DNA of 64,000 nt from an uncultured Lachnospiraceae bacterium (GCA_910584685.1 CAJUAO010000012.1:36761-100760), one strand, 5' to 3'; positions 33,376 through 43,564 are shown, counted from the stretch's first letter. Notes: generated by a model from the sequence alone, not told the origin. Translations and numbers: made by a program.

Positions 33376-34739
33376 ATCCTTTTTATTATGAAAATATATG
33401 CCGTTATCAGGAAGGTATCGGCAAATATCCACGCCATTGGACTGGCGGTGCACACTGCAATAAAGCCCCACATTGGCACAAACACAAAGCCTACCAGCGC
33501 TCTTGCCGCCATCTCGCACACTCCCGACAGAATGGCAAGCTCACTGTAGCCTAAGCCCTGTATGGTAAATCTTATTATATTTACAAGCGACAGGGGAAAA
33601 TAAAATGATGACAGCCAAACCAGCATAAGCCTTGCATTCTGTAAAATTTCCCCGTTGCCTGCCTCGCTTTTATCAATAAATATGGATGCAAGCTCCTTTC
33701 CAAAAATCACAAGAACTACGCAGGCGGCGGCGGAATAAATAAGTCCCATAAGGGAGCAGGAAAGCATACCCTTTGTGACTCTGTCCGGCTTTCCCGCCCC
33801 GATATTTTGTCCCGCATAGGTTGCCATGGTAGAGCCCATAGCGTCAAAAGGGCAGCAGAAAAACATGCTTACCTTGTTTGCCGCCGTCACTGCCGCTACG
33901 GCTGTGGAGCCAAGGGAGTTTACTGCTGTCTGTAATATTACGCTTCCTATAGCTGTAATTGAATATTGAAGCCCCATAGGTATTCCCATTCTGCAAAGAG
34001 TAACCATATGGTGCCTTTCAGGCCTCCATTCGCCTTTCCTAACCCGCAGGACATCATATTTTTTTATCATGTATATAAGGCAGAGAACTCCGGAAATTCC
34101 CTGGGATATAACCGTTGCCAGCGCAGGCCCGTTTACACTCATATTAAACCACTTTATAGTTATAAAATCCAGCGCTATATTAATAACCGAAGAAATTATA
34201 AGAAATATAAGAGGCGCCTTGCTGTCTCCAAGGGCTCTTATAATTCCCGATAATATATTATATAAAAATATAACAGGTATTCCTAAAAATATAATATATA
34301 TATACTCATAGGCATACTCAAATATATCAGAAGGAGTATCCATAAGCTTAAGTATATCTCTGCAGAAAACTGACACTGACATTGTCATTAATGCTGCAAA
34401 AAAAACTGACAGCCAGACACAGTTGGCTACATATTTTCTCAAATTTTTATAATCCTTTGCTCCAAAGCACTGGGCTATAGGTATTGCGAAGCCGTTGCAT
34501 ATACCCATGCAAAAGCCTATAACCATAAAATTTATAGAGCCCGTTGAGCCTACTCCCGCAAGCTCATTCACTCCCAAAACCCGTCCAACTATAATGGTGT
34601 CAACCATGCTGTAAAACTGCTGGAAAAGCATACCCAAAAGCAGCGGCACTCCAAAGCTTATTATAATTCTTTTTGGATTTCCTATAGTCATATCCTTTGT
34701 TCTATTTTCTTTATTTTCTTCTTTCATAATACTGTTCAT
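33357..34739 (-). CDS. MATE-family multidrug or sodium/proton antiporter
   Basis: 460 residues from the ATG at 34739, which has GGAAGGTGA in front; the longer frame to 34817 runs inside the YkgJ gene. About twelve membrane segments lie in two similar halves. SFGVPLLLGMLFQQFYSMVDTIIVGRVLG is the usual MATE opening, and the second half starts near 240 with MGIPMGLQYSITAIG. MATE proteins export cationic drugs or metabolites against sodium or proton flow. The gene overlaps the YkgJ gene by 29 bp and is probably coupled to it. Confidence 0.92.
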   Translation of the reverse strand: MNSIMKEENKENRTKDMTIGNPKRIIISFGVPLLLGMLFQQFYSMVDTIIVGRVLGVNELAGVGSTGSINFMVIGFCMGICNGFAIPIAQCFGAKDYKNLRKYVANCVWLSVFFAALMTMSVSVFCRDILKLMDTPSDIFEYAYEYIYIIFLGIPVIFLYNILSGIIRALGDSKAPLIFLIISSVINIALDFITIKWFNMSVNGPALATVISQGISGVLCLIYMIKKYDVLRVRKGEWRPERHHMVTLCRMGIPMGLQYSITAIGSVILQTAVNSLGSTAVAAVTAANKVSMFFCCPFDAMGSTMATYAGQNIGAGKPDRVTKGMLSCSLMGLIYSAAACVVLVIFGKELASIFIDKSEAGNGEILQNARLMLVWLSSFYFPLSLVNIIRFTIQGLGYSELAILSGVCEMAARALVGFVFVPMWGFIAVCTASPMAWIFADTFLITAYIFIIKRIKKSRL

Positions 34740-35358
34740 AAAAATCACCTTCCAAATAAGGCTCTGTATAGAATTTCTGCAAAACTTCCATTGACACAGC
34801 CTTTGCTTTATTATCATTTCCCTTTGCCATACTGTCTGTTATTTTCTCCTCTGTTTCCTTTAAATAATAATGCCAGTCGCATATATATTTCTCATATGCT
34901 CTTAGGTTATCTATTCCAAGAAATGACTTTATCTTTACCTTTGTTCTGTTTTCCTTTTTACATTCATCCTTTAAGAGTATATATTTAAAGCCTCCGTTCT
35001 CATAATATCTTCCTAAGGGATACAGTCTGCAAAAGCCCGGTCTGAAGCCGTGTATCATGCATCTTCCCTTTTCATCCAAAAAGCCGCAGCCCCCTGTCCC
35101 AGCCTTCATTAATATATTTGGAAGTATAACTCCGTCTGCCATGTTAAGCTCTATCTTATCTCCTAAAAGCTCCATAAATGAAACCTTTAAATTGGTTGTA
35201 ATATTATATATATCATATGGGTCAAGTATAATTGTATTTCCCACTGTCCGGCAGCAGGATGAACAGCCTGCGCAGCCGCCGCAGCCTGCTCTTACCATAT
35301 CGTTTGATGTGTACAGTCTTCCGTCTGATATTTCCTCAAGGGTTCCCTCTCGTCTCAT
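34711..35358 (-). CDS. YkgJ-family cysteine-cluster protein
   Basis: 215 residues. The N-terminal cluster CGGCAGCSSCC (about 26-36) and the later GGCGFLDEKGRCMIHGFRPGFC (about 88-109) supply the conserved cysteines of the YkgJ/CxxCxxxCC family, thought to bind Zn or an Fe-S cluster. The remainder is helical and basic (about 130-200). Function is unknown; possible roles are metal storage or an oxidoreductase subunit. It overlaps the MATE gene at its 3' end. Confidence 0.85.
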   Translation of the reverse strand: MRREGTLEEISDGRLYTSNDMVRAGCGGCAGCSSCCRTVGNTIILDPYDIYNITTNLKVSFMELLGDKIELNMADGVILPNILMKAGTGGCGFLDEKGRCMIHGFRPGFCRLYPLGRYYENGGFKYILLKDECKKENRTKVKIKSFLGIDNLRAYEKYICDWHYYLKETEEKITDSMAKGNDNKAKAVSMEVLQKFYTEPYLEGDFYEQYYERRK

Positions 35359-35455
35359 TTTTTACCTCATAATTCTAATATATTTTGTACAAATAACGCT
35401 GCGCTAAGCAAAACCTCCGGCAGATTCATATATTTCTACTTTGCTTTTATAAAGC

Positions 35456-35845
35456 TCAGCCTTTAAAGATTCTGTAAATAACAGAATGGCTGAAATCTGT
35501 TGATACTATATCCGAGCCTGTAAGTAATCTTATTATATAAACCGCTATAAACAGGAAGCATACCGCCTTAAGGAGATTATTTTCAGTCTCCTTTGAAATA
35601 CATATTCTTCCCGTAAGCCTTAAAAGCGTATACACGGCGGCTATTATAACAAGCAAAAAAAGGGGATGATAATAAAAGGCAGCCTTAAAATCAAATGTAC
35701 ACGCTTTTATCAATGCCCTTGTCATTCCGCAGCCGGGACAGGGAACGCCAAAAAAATACAAAAAAGGGCAGTGGTAAAATACTAAAAGCATAATACCACT
35801 GACTGCAATAAAAAATATTATCTTAAAAAGCCCTTTTCCTTTCAT
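35456..35845 (-). CDS. DUF2752-domain membrane protein
   Basis: 129 residues with three membrane segments (about 8-28, 58-78, 92-112). The signature FGVPCPGCGMTRALIKA (about 31-47) is diagnostic for DUF2752, whose role is unknown. It precedes no recognised partner, but the next gene upstream (35874..36452, 28 bp away) encodes a zinc-ribbon DUF4234 protein; the two commonly occur together in Clostridia. Confidence 0.85.
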   Translation of the reverse strand: MKGKGLFKIIFFIAVSGIMLLVFYHCPFLYFFGVPCPGCGMTRALIKACTFDFKAAFYYHPLFLLVIIAAVYTLLRLTGRICISKETENNLLKAVCFLFIAVYIIRLLTGSDIVSTDFSHSVIYRIFKG

Positions 35846-35873
35846 AGGTTATCTCCATGTTTTATTCAGCTTT

Positions 35874-36452
35874 TTATCTGGCAACACGGTTTAATTCACT
35901 CTGAATAATACAGTATGTCACTACTCCGCCTCCAAGAAAACAGCATAAAAGATATAAAATACCGCTTGAGCTGTCCGTTGGAATACCGTTTCTTTGTTTC
36001 ATCTCATTTACCTTATCTCCCGCCTTATACATCCAGTATAAAAAGTAAATATTACAGGTTATAATGGAAAAGATAAAAACCATCACTCCCGACTGCTCCT
36101 CTGTGTGACCGCTTGCATAATTCAAATCGTCCACAATATTTATAAACCAAAATATACCGTATATGCCGCATGTTATTATGGTCAGCAGAGCGCTCACAAG
36201 TATATCTCTCTTTTGTATGTTTACGCCATAGCCTGTTCCGTATGTGTTATTCCAGTTCTGCTGCGGTGTGCCAAAGTTGTAATTATAACCCTGATTATTC
36301 TGATTATTATAATCATTCTGATTATATTCATTTTGATTGTAACCGCTTTGATTATAATTGGTCTGATAGCTGTTTCCTGTGTTTCTTGCCCCGCAGTGGG
36401 GACAGAAATTATTATTGTCATCATAATTGTTTCCACAATTATTACATATCAT
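35874..36452 (-). CDS. Zinc-ribbon DUF4234 membrane protein with N/Y/Q-rich linker
   Basis: 192 residues. An N-terminal zinc ribbon (CNNCGNNYDDNNNFCPHCG, residues 3-21) is followed by a low-complexity linker of YNQ/N-rich repeats (about 28-70). The DUF4234 domain comes next with a pair of membrane spans: ILVSALLTIITCGIYGIFWF and VMVFIFSIITCNIYFLYWMY. A third span is near 170-185. Function is unknown; zinc-ribbon membrane proteins of this sort are suspected envelope sensors. The tandem asparagine/tyrosine codons make the linker prone to length change. Confidence 0.82.
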   Translation of the reverse strand: MICNNCGNNYDDNNNFCPHCGARNTGNSYQTNYNQSGYNQNEYNQNDYNNQNNQGYNYNFGTPQQNWNNTYGTGYGVNIQKRDILVSALLTIITCGIYGIFWFINIVDDLNYASGHTEEQSGVMVFIFSIITCNIYFLYWMYKAGDKVNEMKQRNGIPTDSSSGILYLLCCFLGGGVVTYCIIQSELNRVAR

Positions 36453-36520
36453 ATCTGTCTTCTCCTTATGAAATTAAATTTCGTTATTAAAGATTATCAT
36501 AACTATTATATTATGTCAAA

Positions 36521-38587
36521 CTATACTTCCTCCAAAATCACAAAGCCCCACTTTGGAAGCTTTATAACATTGCCATACTGTCCCATAAATCCGCTTATAA
36601 GCTCTCTTGCCTGCATAAACGGGCATACTGCAGTCTGCTCCCTGTCTGAATAATTAAATATATACGCCACATTTTTACCGTAGGCGTTTACTCCTCTTTT
36701 AACTATGACAGGAAAACCTTCCGAGCCGGCATTTGCCATAATGCCCGCCTGATTCATGGCCTCCTTAAGTATAACCTTAAGGGCCTTTTTGTCAAACATG
36801 CATCCAAAATAATATGTGTGTCCCATTCCGTAATTATTTTTTACTGCCGCCGCATATTGTCCCCAGTTGTCATGGTCATACCTGAGTATTGCCTGACCTC
36901 CGTACGGTCTTAAGCACTCCATAAAGCCCTCCGCCTTTAAAAACGCCATTGTCTTTGCCTGTCCGGCGGCATTTTTTGCTGATTTAAACACGCCCTGACC
37001 TTCATTAATATTTGCAAAATTATAGCCTGTAAGATATACGTCCTTTGCAACAGTAAACTCGTCATAAACTGTTCCAAAGCACTCGCTTAAAATATGAGGC
37101 TGGGAATCGCTGTATACCTTTACGTTTTCATCCGTAAAGCAGGATTTAAAGGTTCCAATAAGAGTTCCTCCGTTCCTTACAAACTCCCTTAGCCTTATAA
37201 GCGCGCTTTCAGGCACGCTGTACAAAGCAGGAAGAATAATTGCCCTGTACCGTGACAGATTTTCCTCCTGCGGGAATATAAAGTCACATTCATAATTCAT
37301 CTCATACAGTGAATCATAAAGCCATCTCACCACGTCGTTGTAGTCCACATTGCCTCCTGACCTAAACCAGTTAAGGGCTGTTAGGGCCTCATTGCTTACC
37401 ATAAAGGCAATCTGATTATTCTTCTTTAAATGCACAAGATGGTCTCCTATACGGTTTAAGTCATTTCCAACTGAAGCCGCCTCGTTATAAAGCCTGTTCT
37501 CTCCCATATCATGGCTTAAGAGTCCCTTCCAGTAGGTTTCAAAGGAATTGTGAATAGAATGCCAGTGCCAGTATTCCACCATATCTGCGCCGCTTGCCAT
37601 ATGGGAAAACGCCAGCTCCCTGAGCTGTCCGTTATACGGCACCCAGTCAACAAAGCCCTGAGCCTGTGTCTCTAATACAAGGTAATTATCTCCCTTAAGA
37701 CTTCTTGTAAGGTCTCCGCAGAAGGAAATCTCAGCGCCTGTAAGATTTGACTGGGACGGATGGTAAATATCGCAGCCCGCTATATCTAAGCACTGTGACG
37801 CGTCATAATGATTTACGTCAGGCTGCACTCCATATGAGCCGCCCTTCCAGCCAAAGTCAAAGTTATGCGTAATAAACTGGTTTTCCTTTTTATATTCTCT
37901 TACTATGTCAGCCTGCCATGACAGAAACCTTGTCACAAGGCTCCTTTGGAATTTTTCAAGCTCTGCCCCAAGGCTTCCGTTTATTGTGCCGTTTACATCA
38001 GGAAAATCCGACCAGTCATGTATGGCGTTGCTCCAATAATTTAAGCCGTAGGCTTCATTCATTTTTTCCACGTCGCCCTCAAATTTATTCTTAAGATATT
38101 CAACAAACTCTGCCTGAACATTTGCTCCTGAGGTGCCGAAATGCTTAGTTTCATTGTCTATCTGAAAGCCTATGACGGCAGGATGTCCTGCCACATGCTC
38201 CATAAGCGTTCTTATAACACGCTCACAGCAGCTTAAATAATCCTTGTTTGTTATATCCATTATCTGTCTGGCGCCGTAGGTTTTTCTGCCGTCTCTTGTA
38301 GTAACCATTATATCCGGATATTTCTTTACCATCCATGCGGGAACGGCATATGTAGGAGTTCCCACAATAACGCCTATACCTGCGTCTCCCATAGCCTTAA
38401 GCACTCTGTCAATATGATAAAAGTTAAACTCCCCGTCAGACGGCTCTAAGGTGCTCCATGTAGATTCCGCTATACGTACCACATTTATTCCGGCGCGTTT
38501 CATCATTTCCACGTCTTTTCCAAGTCTTTCATAAGGCATGTACTCGTCATAATACGCCACCCCATACAACATTTTGTTTGTTTTCAT
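36521..38587 (-). CDS. GH42 beta-galactosidase
   Basis: 688 residues. The catalytic barrel opens with LYGVAYYDEYMPYERLGKDVEMMK and INVVRIAESTWSTLEPSDGEF. The acid/base glutamate is in GFQIDNETK (about 141-149), and the nucleophile is in LVLETQAQGFVDW (near 303). The family trimerisation domain and a short beta domain follow. There is no signal peptide, so it acts in the cytoplasm on imported galactosides such as pectic galactan or arabinogalactan oligomers. That role fits the PL11 lyase nearby. No transporter is adjacent. Confidence 0.93.
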   Translation of the reverse strand: MKTNKMLYGVAYYDEYMPYERLGKDVEMMKRAGINVVRIAESTWSTLEPSDGEFNFYHIDRVLKAMGDAGIGVIVGTPTYAVPAWMVKKYPDIMVTTRDGRKTYGARQIMDITNKDYLSCCERVIRTLMEHVAGHPAVIGFQIDNETKHFGTSGANVQAEFVEYLKNKFEGDVEKMNEAYGLNYWSNAIHDWSDFPDVNGTINGSLGAELEKFQRSLVTRFLSWQADIVREYKKENQFITHNFDFGWKGGSYGVQPDVNHYDASQCLDIAGCDIYHPSQSNLTGAEISFCGDLTRSLKGDNYLVLETQAQGFVDWVPYNGQLRELAFSHMASGADMVEYWHWHSIHNSFETYWKGLLSHDMGENRLYNEAASVGNDLNRIGDHLVHLKKNNQIAFMVSNEALTALNWFRSGGNVDYNDVVRWLYDSLYEMNYECDFIFPQEENLSRYRAIILPALYSVPESALIRLREFVRNGGTLIGTFKSCFTDENVKVYSDSQPHILSECFGTVYDEFTVAKDVYLTGYNFANINEGQGVFKSAKNAAGQAKTMAFLKAEGFMECLRPYGGQAILRYDHDNWGQYAAAVKNNYGMGHTYYFGCMFDKKALKVILKEAMNQAGIMANAGSEGFPVIVKRGVNAYGKNVAYIFNYSDREQTAVCPFMQARELISGFMGQYGNVIKLPKWGFVILEEV

Positions 38588-38680
38588 TTCTAATACCTCA
38601 CCTAAAAATTTTTATCAATATTACCTTTTAAGTTTTTTATATCATATTATGATTTTAAGCTTTTACATCATATTTTGATT

Positions 38681-39355
38681 TTATATTCCGTTTTTAGGAC
38701 AAATATCCCTTAAGCAGCATTTTTCGCAATAGGGCTTTGTCCTTGCAGTGCATATTTCTCTTCCATGGTCTACAAGCCTGTGGCAAAGGCTGCTTCCCTC
38801 GTCGGGAGGTATAATTTTCCAAAGCTCCTTTTCTACCTTTCCCGGCTCCTTTATATTATCCACAAGTCCAAGCCTGTTTGATAATCTTATACAATGCGTA
38901 TCCGTCACTATCGCAGGCTTTCCAAACACATCACCCAGAACAAGATTTGCGCTTTTCCGTCCTACTCCCGGAAGCTTTAAAAGCTCCTCCATGGTATTGG
39001 GAACCTTACCTCCGTATATGTCGCGAAGCATCTGCATACATTTACTTATATCCCTTGCCTTGCTGTTTCCCAGACCGCATGGCCTTACTATTTTTTCTAT
39101 GTCTGAAGGACTGACGTCAGCTAGGGCTTCCACAGTAGGAAACTCCTTATATAAATCCTGCACAACCACATTTACCCTTGCGTCGGTGCATTGAGCCGCC
39201 AGCCTTACGCTTACAAGAAGCTTCCATGCGTCGTCATAGTCAAGGGTACATTCTGAGCGGGGATATTCGTTTTTAAGCCTTTCTATAATACACAGGGCAA
39301 GCTCCTTTTTTTTCTTAAGGGTAAAAGGCTTCCCTTTTTTCTTTTCGTCACTCAA
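38681..39355 (-). CDS. nth: Endonuclease III (DNA glycosylase/AP lyase)
   Basis: 224 residues. The helix-hairpin-helix LLKLPGVGRKSANLVLG (about 126-142) carries the catalytic lysine, and VTDTHCIRLSNRLG the catalytic aspartate (about 151). The C-terminal cluster has cysteines in ICTARTKPYCEKCCLRDICP. By my count the first spacing is one longer than the usual C-x6-C. The enzyme removes oxidised pyrimidines from DNA and nicks the strand in base-excision repair. It lies 52 bp after a methyltransferase gene, without clear operon partners. Confidence 0.93.
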   Translation of the reverse strand: MSDEKKKGKPFTLKKKKELALCIIERLKNEYPRSECTLDYDDAWKLLVSVRLAAQCTDARVNVVVQDLYKEFPTVEALADVSPSDIEKIVRPCGLGNSKARDISKCMQMLRDIYGGKVPNTMEELLKLPGVGRKSANLVLGDVFGKPAIVTDTHCIRLSNRLGLVDNIKEPGKVEKELWKIIPPDEGSSLCHRLVDHGREICTARTKPYCEKCCLRDICPKNGI

Positions 39356-39407
39356 TATTTTTCACCTCTTAATATGTATCTTTTAAAGCGTCTATTTTAA
39401 CTTCTCT

Positions 39408-40208
39408 TTATATCCTGTCTTTCATAAGAATATCTACCGTATGTCCCGAAGCCCCCATCAAATCCGGTCTTTCACAGGTTGCAAGATGATACTCCAAAAA
39501 ATGCTTAAAGCCCTCCTCGTCCAGTCCGTTTAAAACAGGCCTTATATAATTTGCAGGTCCGTCCGCCGCTATAACCTTTATCCTCTTAAGTCCTGCAAGC
39601 TCATTAAACAGCTCCATATCCTCCAGTCTTACAAAGTGATACAGCTCATCCTCAGAGGCTGTCGTATGAAAATCACTGCTAAGCCTTCCGTCTTTTATAC
39701 ATTGATTTATATTATTTTCCTTAAATGCGTAGCTTATAACACTGTATTCATTCATAATATAAGCGGCCAGTATAACTCCGTCAGGCTTTAGCACTCTTTT
39801 TGCTTCCTTAAGCGCCAAAACCCTGTCCTCTGTCTTTCCAAGATGGTACATGGGGCCAAATACAAGGACCATATCAAATTCTTCATTCTGAAGCTTTTTA
39901 AGGTTTATGGCATTTCCCTTATATACCTTTACATTAAGTCCAAGCCTTTCTGCCTTCTGCTTTATTCTTCCTGCATTGTGCTGCACCAGCTCCACCGCCG
40001 TCACTTCATAGCCTTCCTTTGCAAGCTCTATGGAATATCTTCCGGTGCCTGCGCCTACGTCAAGTATCCTTGGATTATCCTTTCCCTTAAGATATTCATG
40101 TATATACTTAAGGGAGGTTATAAACTCTACCTGGCCGTGCCTTGTGTTAAGGCGCTTATCCTCATTAAATTTATTGTAATACCGTTCTAACGGCGTCATT
40201 TCCTTCAT
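39408..40208 (-). CDS. Class I SAM-dependent methyltransferase
   Basis: 266 residues. Motif I is ILDVGAGTGRYSIELAKEG (about 44-62), followed by VTAVELVQHNA (acidic end of beta-2), FDMVLVFGPMYHL (motif for beta-4) and EAKRVLKPDGVILAAYI. The C-terminal third (about 165-266) is less common and may bind substrate. Related proteins are annotated only as class I methyltransferases; target unknown. It starts 20 bp after the GH3 stop. Confidence 0.85.
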   Translation of the reverse strand: MKEMTPLERYYNKFNEDKRLNTRHGQVEFITSLKYIHEYLKGKDNPRILDVGAGTGRYSIELAKEGYEVTAVELVQHNAGRIKQKAERLGLNVKVYKGNAINLKKLQNEEFDMVLVFGPMYHLGKTEDRVLALKEAKRVLKPDGVILAAYIMNEYSVISYAFKENNINQCIKDGRLSSDFHTTASEDELYHFVRLEDMELFNELAGLKRIKVIAADGPANYIRPVLNGLDEEGFKHFLEYHLATCERPDLMGASGHTVDILMKDRI

Positions 40209-40228
40209 GGCCTGCCCTCTTTATACAG

Positions 40229-42688
40229 CTAATCTATCTTCAATATAAGCTCCAGCACTCTCTTACCGCTTACTTCCATTTCCTCTCTTGTAAGAAGTCC
40301 CTTTTCCTTAGCCATAATAAGCCTTTCCGGCTCACCGAGCGCCATCTTTACATCATTTCCTGCGGCAGCCTCCTTGTAATGCTCGCCAAATGTCCACCAG
40401 TCTGATGTAACCATACCGTCAAAGCCCCATTCGCCTCTCAGTATGTCTGTGAGAAGCTCTTTATTTTCAGAGGCCCTGTGTCCGTTTATTATGTTGTAGG
40501 AGCTCATTATGGCGTATGGCTTTGCTTCCCTTACAATAGTTTCAAACGCCTTAAGATATATTTCCCTAGCCGCCCTTTCAGACACTCTTGAATCGCTGTT
40601 CTTTCTATTGGTTTCCTTATTGTTTAACGCAAAGTGCTTTACGGTGGCTCCTATATGCTGCGACTGTATTCCCCTTACCATGGCTCCTGCCATTTTACCT
40701 GTCAGGAAAGGGTCCTCTGAATAATATTCAAAATTTCTGCCGCACAAAGGACTTCTGTGTATGTTTATGGCAGGAGTAAGCCATACGGCTATATTATTTT
40801 CCTTTACCTCTCTTGCGCCGGCTCTGCCTACCTCATATACTATTTCATCATTCCATGTACATGCAAGCATGGTGGAGCATGGGAATGCCGTTGTGCATAC
40901 GCCGCATTCCTCCCATATTCTAAGACCTGCAGGTCCGTCTGCCGTCATAACTGAAGGTACGCCGTATTCAGGAAGTCCTCCAAAGCCGCAGGTATTTGCC
41001 ACGCCTGTGTTTGGCACGCCTCCAAGAAGCACCGCAAGCTCCTCGTCAGTAAGCTGCTTTATAAATTCATCTACCGACAATTTTCCCTCTGCTACCTCCG
41101 TAAAAGGCTTTATACCCTCCTTGTATCTCCATCCCCAAAGTATATGTCCCTTAAGGCTTCTTACGGCAGGCGTCATTCCGTCAAGAGGCTCCTTTGCCAT
41201 AAACGGCAGCTCATTGCTGTCAGGATTGTTAGGCTCTGACTGTGGAAGCTCCTCAAAGGCGCCGTCGGACATCATTCTATGTTTAAGGGCCGCAGGGGCC
41301 AGCTTACTTGAAAGCTGCTTTAACACCGTATCCTTATCTACCTTATATATAAAAGCTGATTTCCTTGTATTTCTTACAGATGTGCCTGTATGGAAGCAGT
41401 ATTCTCCCTCCTCCAGCACATAAGCTGACTTAGCTGTCTTTCCAAGGTCATCATATGATGCAAAGTCATATGGTTTTACGTTAAGGGTAAGTATCTGTGT
41501 TTCCCCCGGCTTAAGAAGCCTTGTCTTCTTAAAGGCAACAAGGCTTCTCTTTGCCTTTCCAAGCCTTCCCTGAGGCGCCTCTGCATATATCTGCACTACC
41601 TCCCTGCCTGAAACGTCGCCTGTATTTGTTACCTCTACAATAAACTGTATTCCTTCCCTTACATCCTTTTCATTAACCGCGCTCTTATTTTTTTCCGTTA
41701 TCCATACCTCATTTCCCGCCTCTGTCAGAAGTATTGTTCTAACTGACTTTTCCTCTACCCGGAAGGTAGTATAGGACATACCAAAGCCAAACTCATAATT
41801 TACCTTTTCATATGCGCCGGGAATAGTCTCAAAATATCTGTAGCCTACATAAATATCCTCCGTATAATCCACGTACTTATCGTTCTCATGGAAATTATAT
41901 GATGAAGGATAGTCCTCCAGTGTTCTCGCGAATGTGTCTGAAAGCTTTCCTGACGGACAGCCTATCCCGCATAAAAGCTCTGCTGCGGCGCTTCCGCCCT
42001 CCATGCCTCCCTGCCATGCCATAAGCACCGACTGTATGGCTTCATCGTCCTTAAACCAGCAGGTATCTACCATACCGCCTACATTCATTACCACGATAAT
42101 ATTAGGAAAATATTCCTTTACCTTTTCTACCATGGCCTTTTCTCCGTGGGTCAGATAAAAATCCCCGTCCTCAAAAATATTGTCTTCATCTGTATTTTTG
42201 TCATATTTGCTCTTTCTGTCCCAGCCTTCACCTGAAAATCTGCAAATACTGATAACAGCCGTATCCGTAAAGGCTCTTGCTCCCTTGCACATCTCGTCGG
42301 TAAGGACAGGCTCTACCGTCATGCCCGGCTGTATTCCCTTATCATACTGCTCTTTAATGTTTTTCTTATAAAAATCTGCAAGCTCCTCATATACGCTTAC
42401 TCTGTCCTTAAGCTGCTTTAAGCCCTCGTATAGATTTACCGTGTATTCTACGGTTACGTCGCCGCTTCCGCCGCCTCCCTTTACGTAATCTATGGTTCCC
42501 TTGCCAAAGAGCGCTACCTTTGCTCCCTGTGAAAGAGGCAGCAGTCCTTTTTCATTTTTTAAAAGCACCATGCCCTCCTTGGCTGCCTCCTTTGAAAGAA
42601 GCTTATGCTCCTTACATGCCGTTACACGCTCTCCGTTTTCACCTAATGGTAAATTAGGCTGATATATGCTTCTTTGCCACTTAATCAT
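40229..42688 (-). CDS. GH3 beta-glucosidase with reversed domain order
   Basis: 819 residues from the ATG at 42688, which follows GGAGG; a second ATG at 42706 lacks a site. The usual C-terminal domain comes first (KEAAKEGMVLLKNEKGLLPL, then GKGTIDYVKGGGGSGDV). A fibronectin-type domain follows (about 290-420), and the TIM-barrel domain is last, with MTADGPAGLR, NFEYYSEDPFLTG, VKHFALNN and the nucleophile aspartate in VTSDWW (near 765). This permuted order is known from rumen and gut Clostridia enzymes. There is no signal peptide, so it is a cytoplasmic hydrolase of imported oligosaccharides. Confidence 0.92.
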   Translation of the reverse strand: MIKWQRSIYQPNLPLGENGERVTACKEHKLLSKEAAKEGMVLLKNEKGLLPLSQGAKVALFGKGTIDYVKGGGGSGDVTVEYTVNLYEGLKQLKDRVSVYEELADFYKKNIKEQYDKGIQPGMTVEPVLTDEMCKGARAFTDTAVISICRFSGEGWDRKSKYDKNTDEDNIFEDGDFYLTHGEKAMVEKVKEYFPNIIVVMNVGGMVDTCWFKDDEAIQSVLMAWQGGMEGGSAAAELLCGIGCPSGKLSDTFARTLEDYPSSYNFHENDKYVDYTEDIYVGYRYFETIPGAYEKVNYEFGFGMSYTTFRVEEKSVRTILLTEAGNEVWITEKNKSAVNEKDVREGIQFIVEVTNTGDVSGREVVQIYAEAPQGRLGKAKRSLVAFKKTRLLKPGETQILTLNVKPYDFASYDDLGKTAKSAYVLEEGEYCFHTGTSVRNTRKSAFIYKVDKDTVLKQLSSKLAPAALKHRMMSDGAFEELPQSEPNNPDSNELPFMAKEPLDGMTPAVRSLKGHILWGWRYKEGIKPFTEVAEGKLSVDEFIKQLTDEELAVLLGGVPNTGVANTCGFGGLPEYGVPSVMTADGPAGLRIWEECGVCTTAFPCSTMLACTWNDEIVYEVGRAGAREVKENNIAVWLTPAINIHRSPLCGRNFEYYSEDPFLTGKMAGAMVRGIQSQHIGATVKHFALNNKETNRKNSDSRVSERAAREIYLKAFETIVREAKPYAIMSSYNIINGHRASENKELLTDILRGEWGFDGMVTSDWWTFGEHYKEAAAGNDVKMALGEPERLIMAKEKGLLTREEMEVSGKRVLELILKID

Positions 42689-42819
42689 ACGATTTTCCTC
42701 CAACATTATTGATAATTGTATATTACCACTTTTTTGTGAAAAGGTATACTGATTTTGTGCATATTTTTTTAGCGTCTAATGCCGGAAAGTATTAAATATT
42801 TTTTGGTTTCATATAGAAA

Positions 42820-42856
42820 ATGCCACAATCCATATATTTTCATAGGATTGTGGCAT
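42820..42856 (-). terminator. Terminator after the FtsX-type ABC operon
   Basis: ATGCCACAATCC (42820-42831) pairs with GGATTGTGGCAT (42845-42856); on the minus strand TTTTC follows. It lies 18 bp after the ATPase stop. Confidence 0.8.
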
Positions 42857-42873
42857 ATATAACCGCAAACGAA

Positions 42874-43560
42874 TTAATCAGATAAAATTTCGCCATCAAC
42901 AATACGCAATTTTCTGCTGCAGTAATCCGACACCTTTTCATCATGTGTTACAATTATCACTGTTTTTCCTTTTTTATTCAATTCTTTAAGAATATCCATA
43001 ATCTCCTCTCCGTTTTTTTGATCCAGTGCACCTGTTGGCTCATCTGCTAAAATAACAGAGGGATTATTTATTAATGCACGGGCAATCGCTACTCTCTGCT
43101 GCTGTCCTCCTGATAATTGGCTTGACTTTTGATTTATTTGCTTTTCTAACCCCATTAGCTTCAACATATCAATGCTTTGCTTAATCATTTCTCCTTTTTT
43201 TAGCTTTTTTCCTTTTTTTATTGTATTTGAAATAATTAATCCCATTTTAACATTTTCCAAAGCAGTTAAATCCCTTAACAAATGAAAACTCTGAAATACA
43301 AATCCTATTTTTTCACTTCTGAATTTTGCTCTCCGGGTCTCACTTATTCTGGACACATCTATATTATCTAATGTATATTTTCCCTCATATTCATTATCCA
43401 ATAATCCTAATATATTCAGCATAGTTGATTTTCCTGAGCCAGAGGGTCCCATTAAAGATACCATTTCTCCTCTTTTAATCTGTATGCTTATATCCTTAAG
43501 AGCTTTATACCTGCACTCATCCGTTCCATAAAATTTACTGACTTTTTCCAATTTAATCAT
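42874..43560 (-). CDS. ABC transporter ATP-binding protein (MacB/LolD type)
   Basis: 228 residues: Walker A GPSGSGKS (38-45), signature LSGGQQQR (about 148), Walker B VILADEPT (about 168) and the H-loop in IIVTHDEK. The type drives FtsX-like permeases that move lipoproteins, peptides or signals without classical transport. It is the last gene of a five-gene operon behind a small secreted protein. The likely job is export of, or immunity to, that product, as in lactococcin-972-type clusters, but this is inference. Confidence 0.92.
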   Translation of the reverse strand: MIKLEKVSKFYGTDECRYKALKDISIQIKRGEMVSLMGPSGSGKSTMLNILGLLDNEYEGKYTLDNIDVSRISETRRAKFRSEKIGFVFQSFHLLRDLTALENVKMGLIISNTIKKGKKLKKGEMIKQSIDMLKLMGLEKQINQKSSQLSGGQQQRVAIARALINNPSVILADEPTGALDQKNGEEIMDILKELNKKGKTVIIVTHDEKVSDYCSRKLRIVDGEILSD

Positions 43561-43564
43561 AATT

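Noticed and set aside
35874..36452. N/Y/Q-rich linker as a prion-like domain
   Set aside because: The tract is short (about 40 residues) and similar linkers are common in zinc-ribbon DUF4234 proteins.
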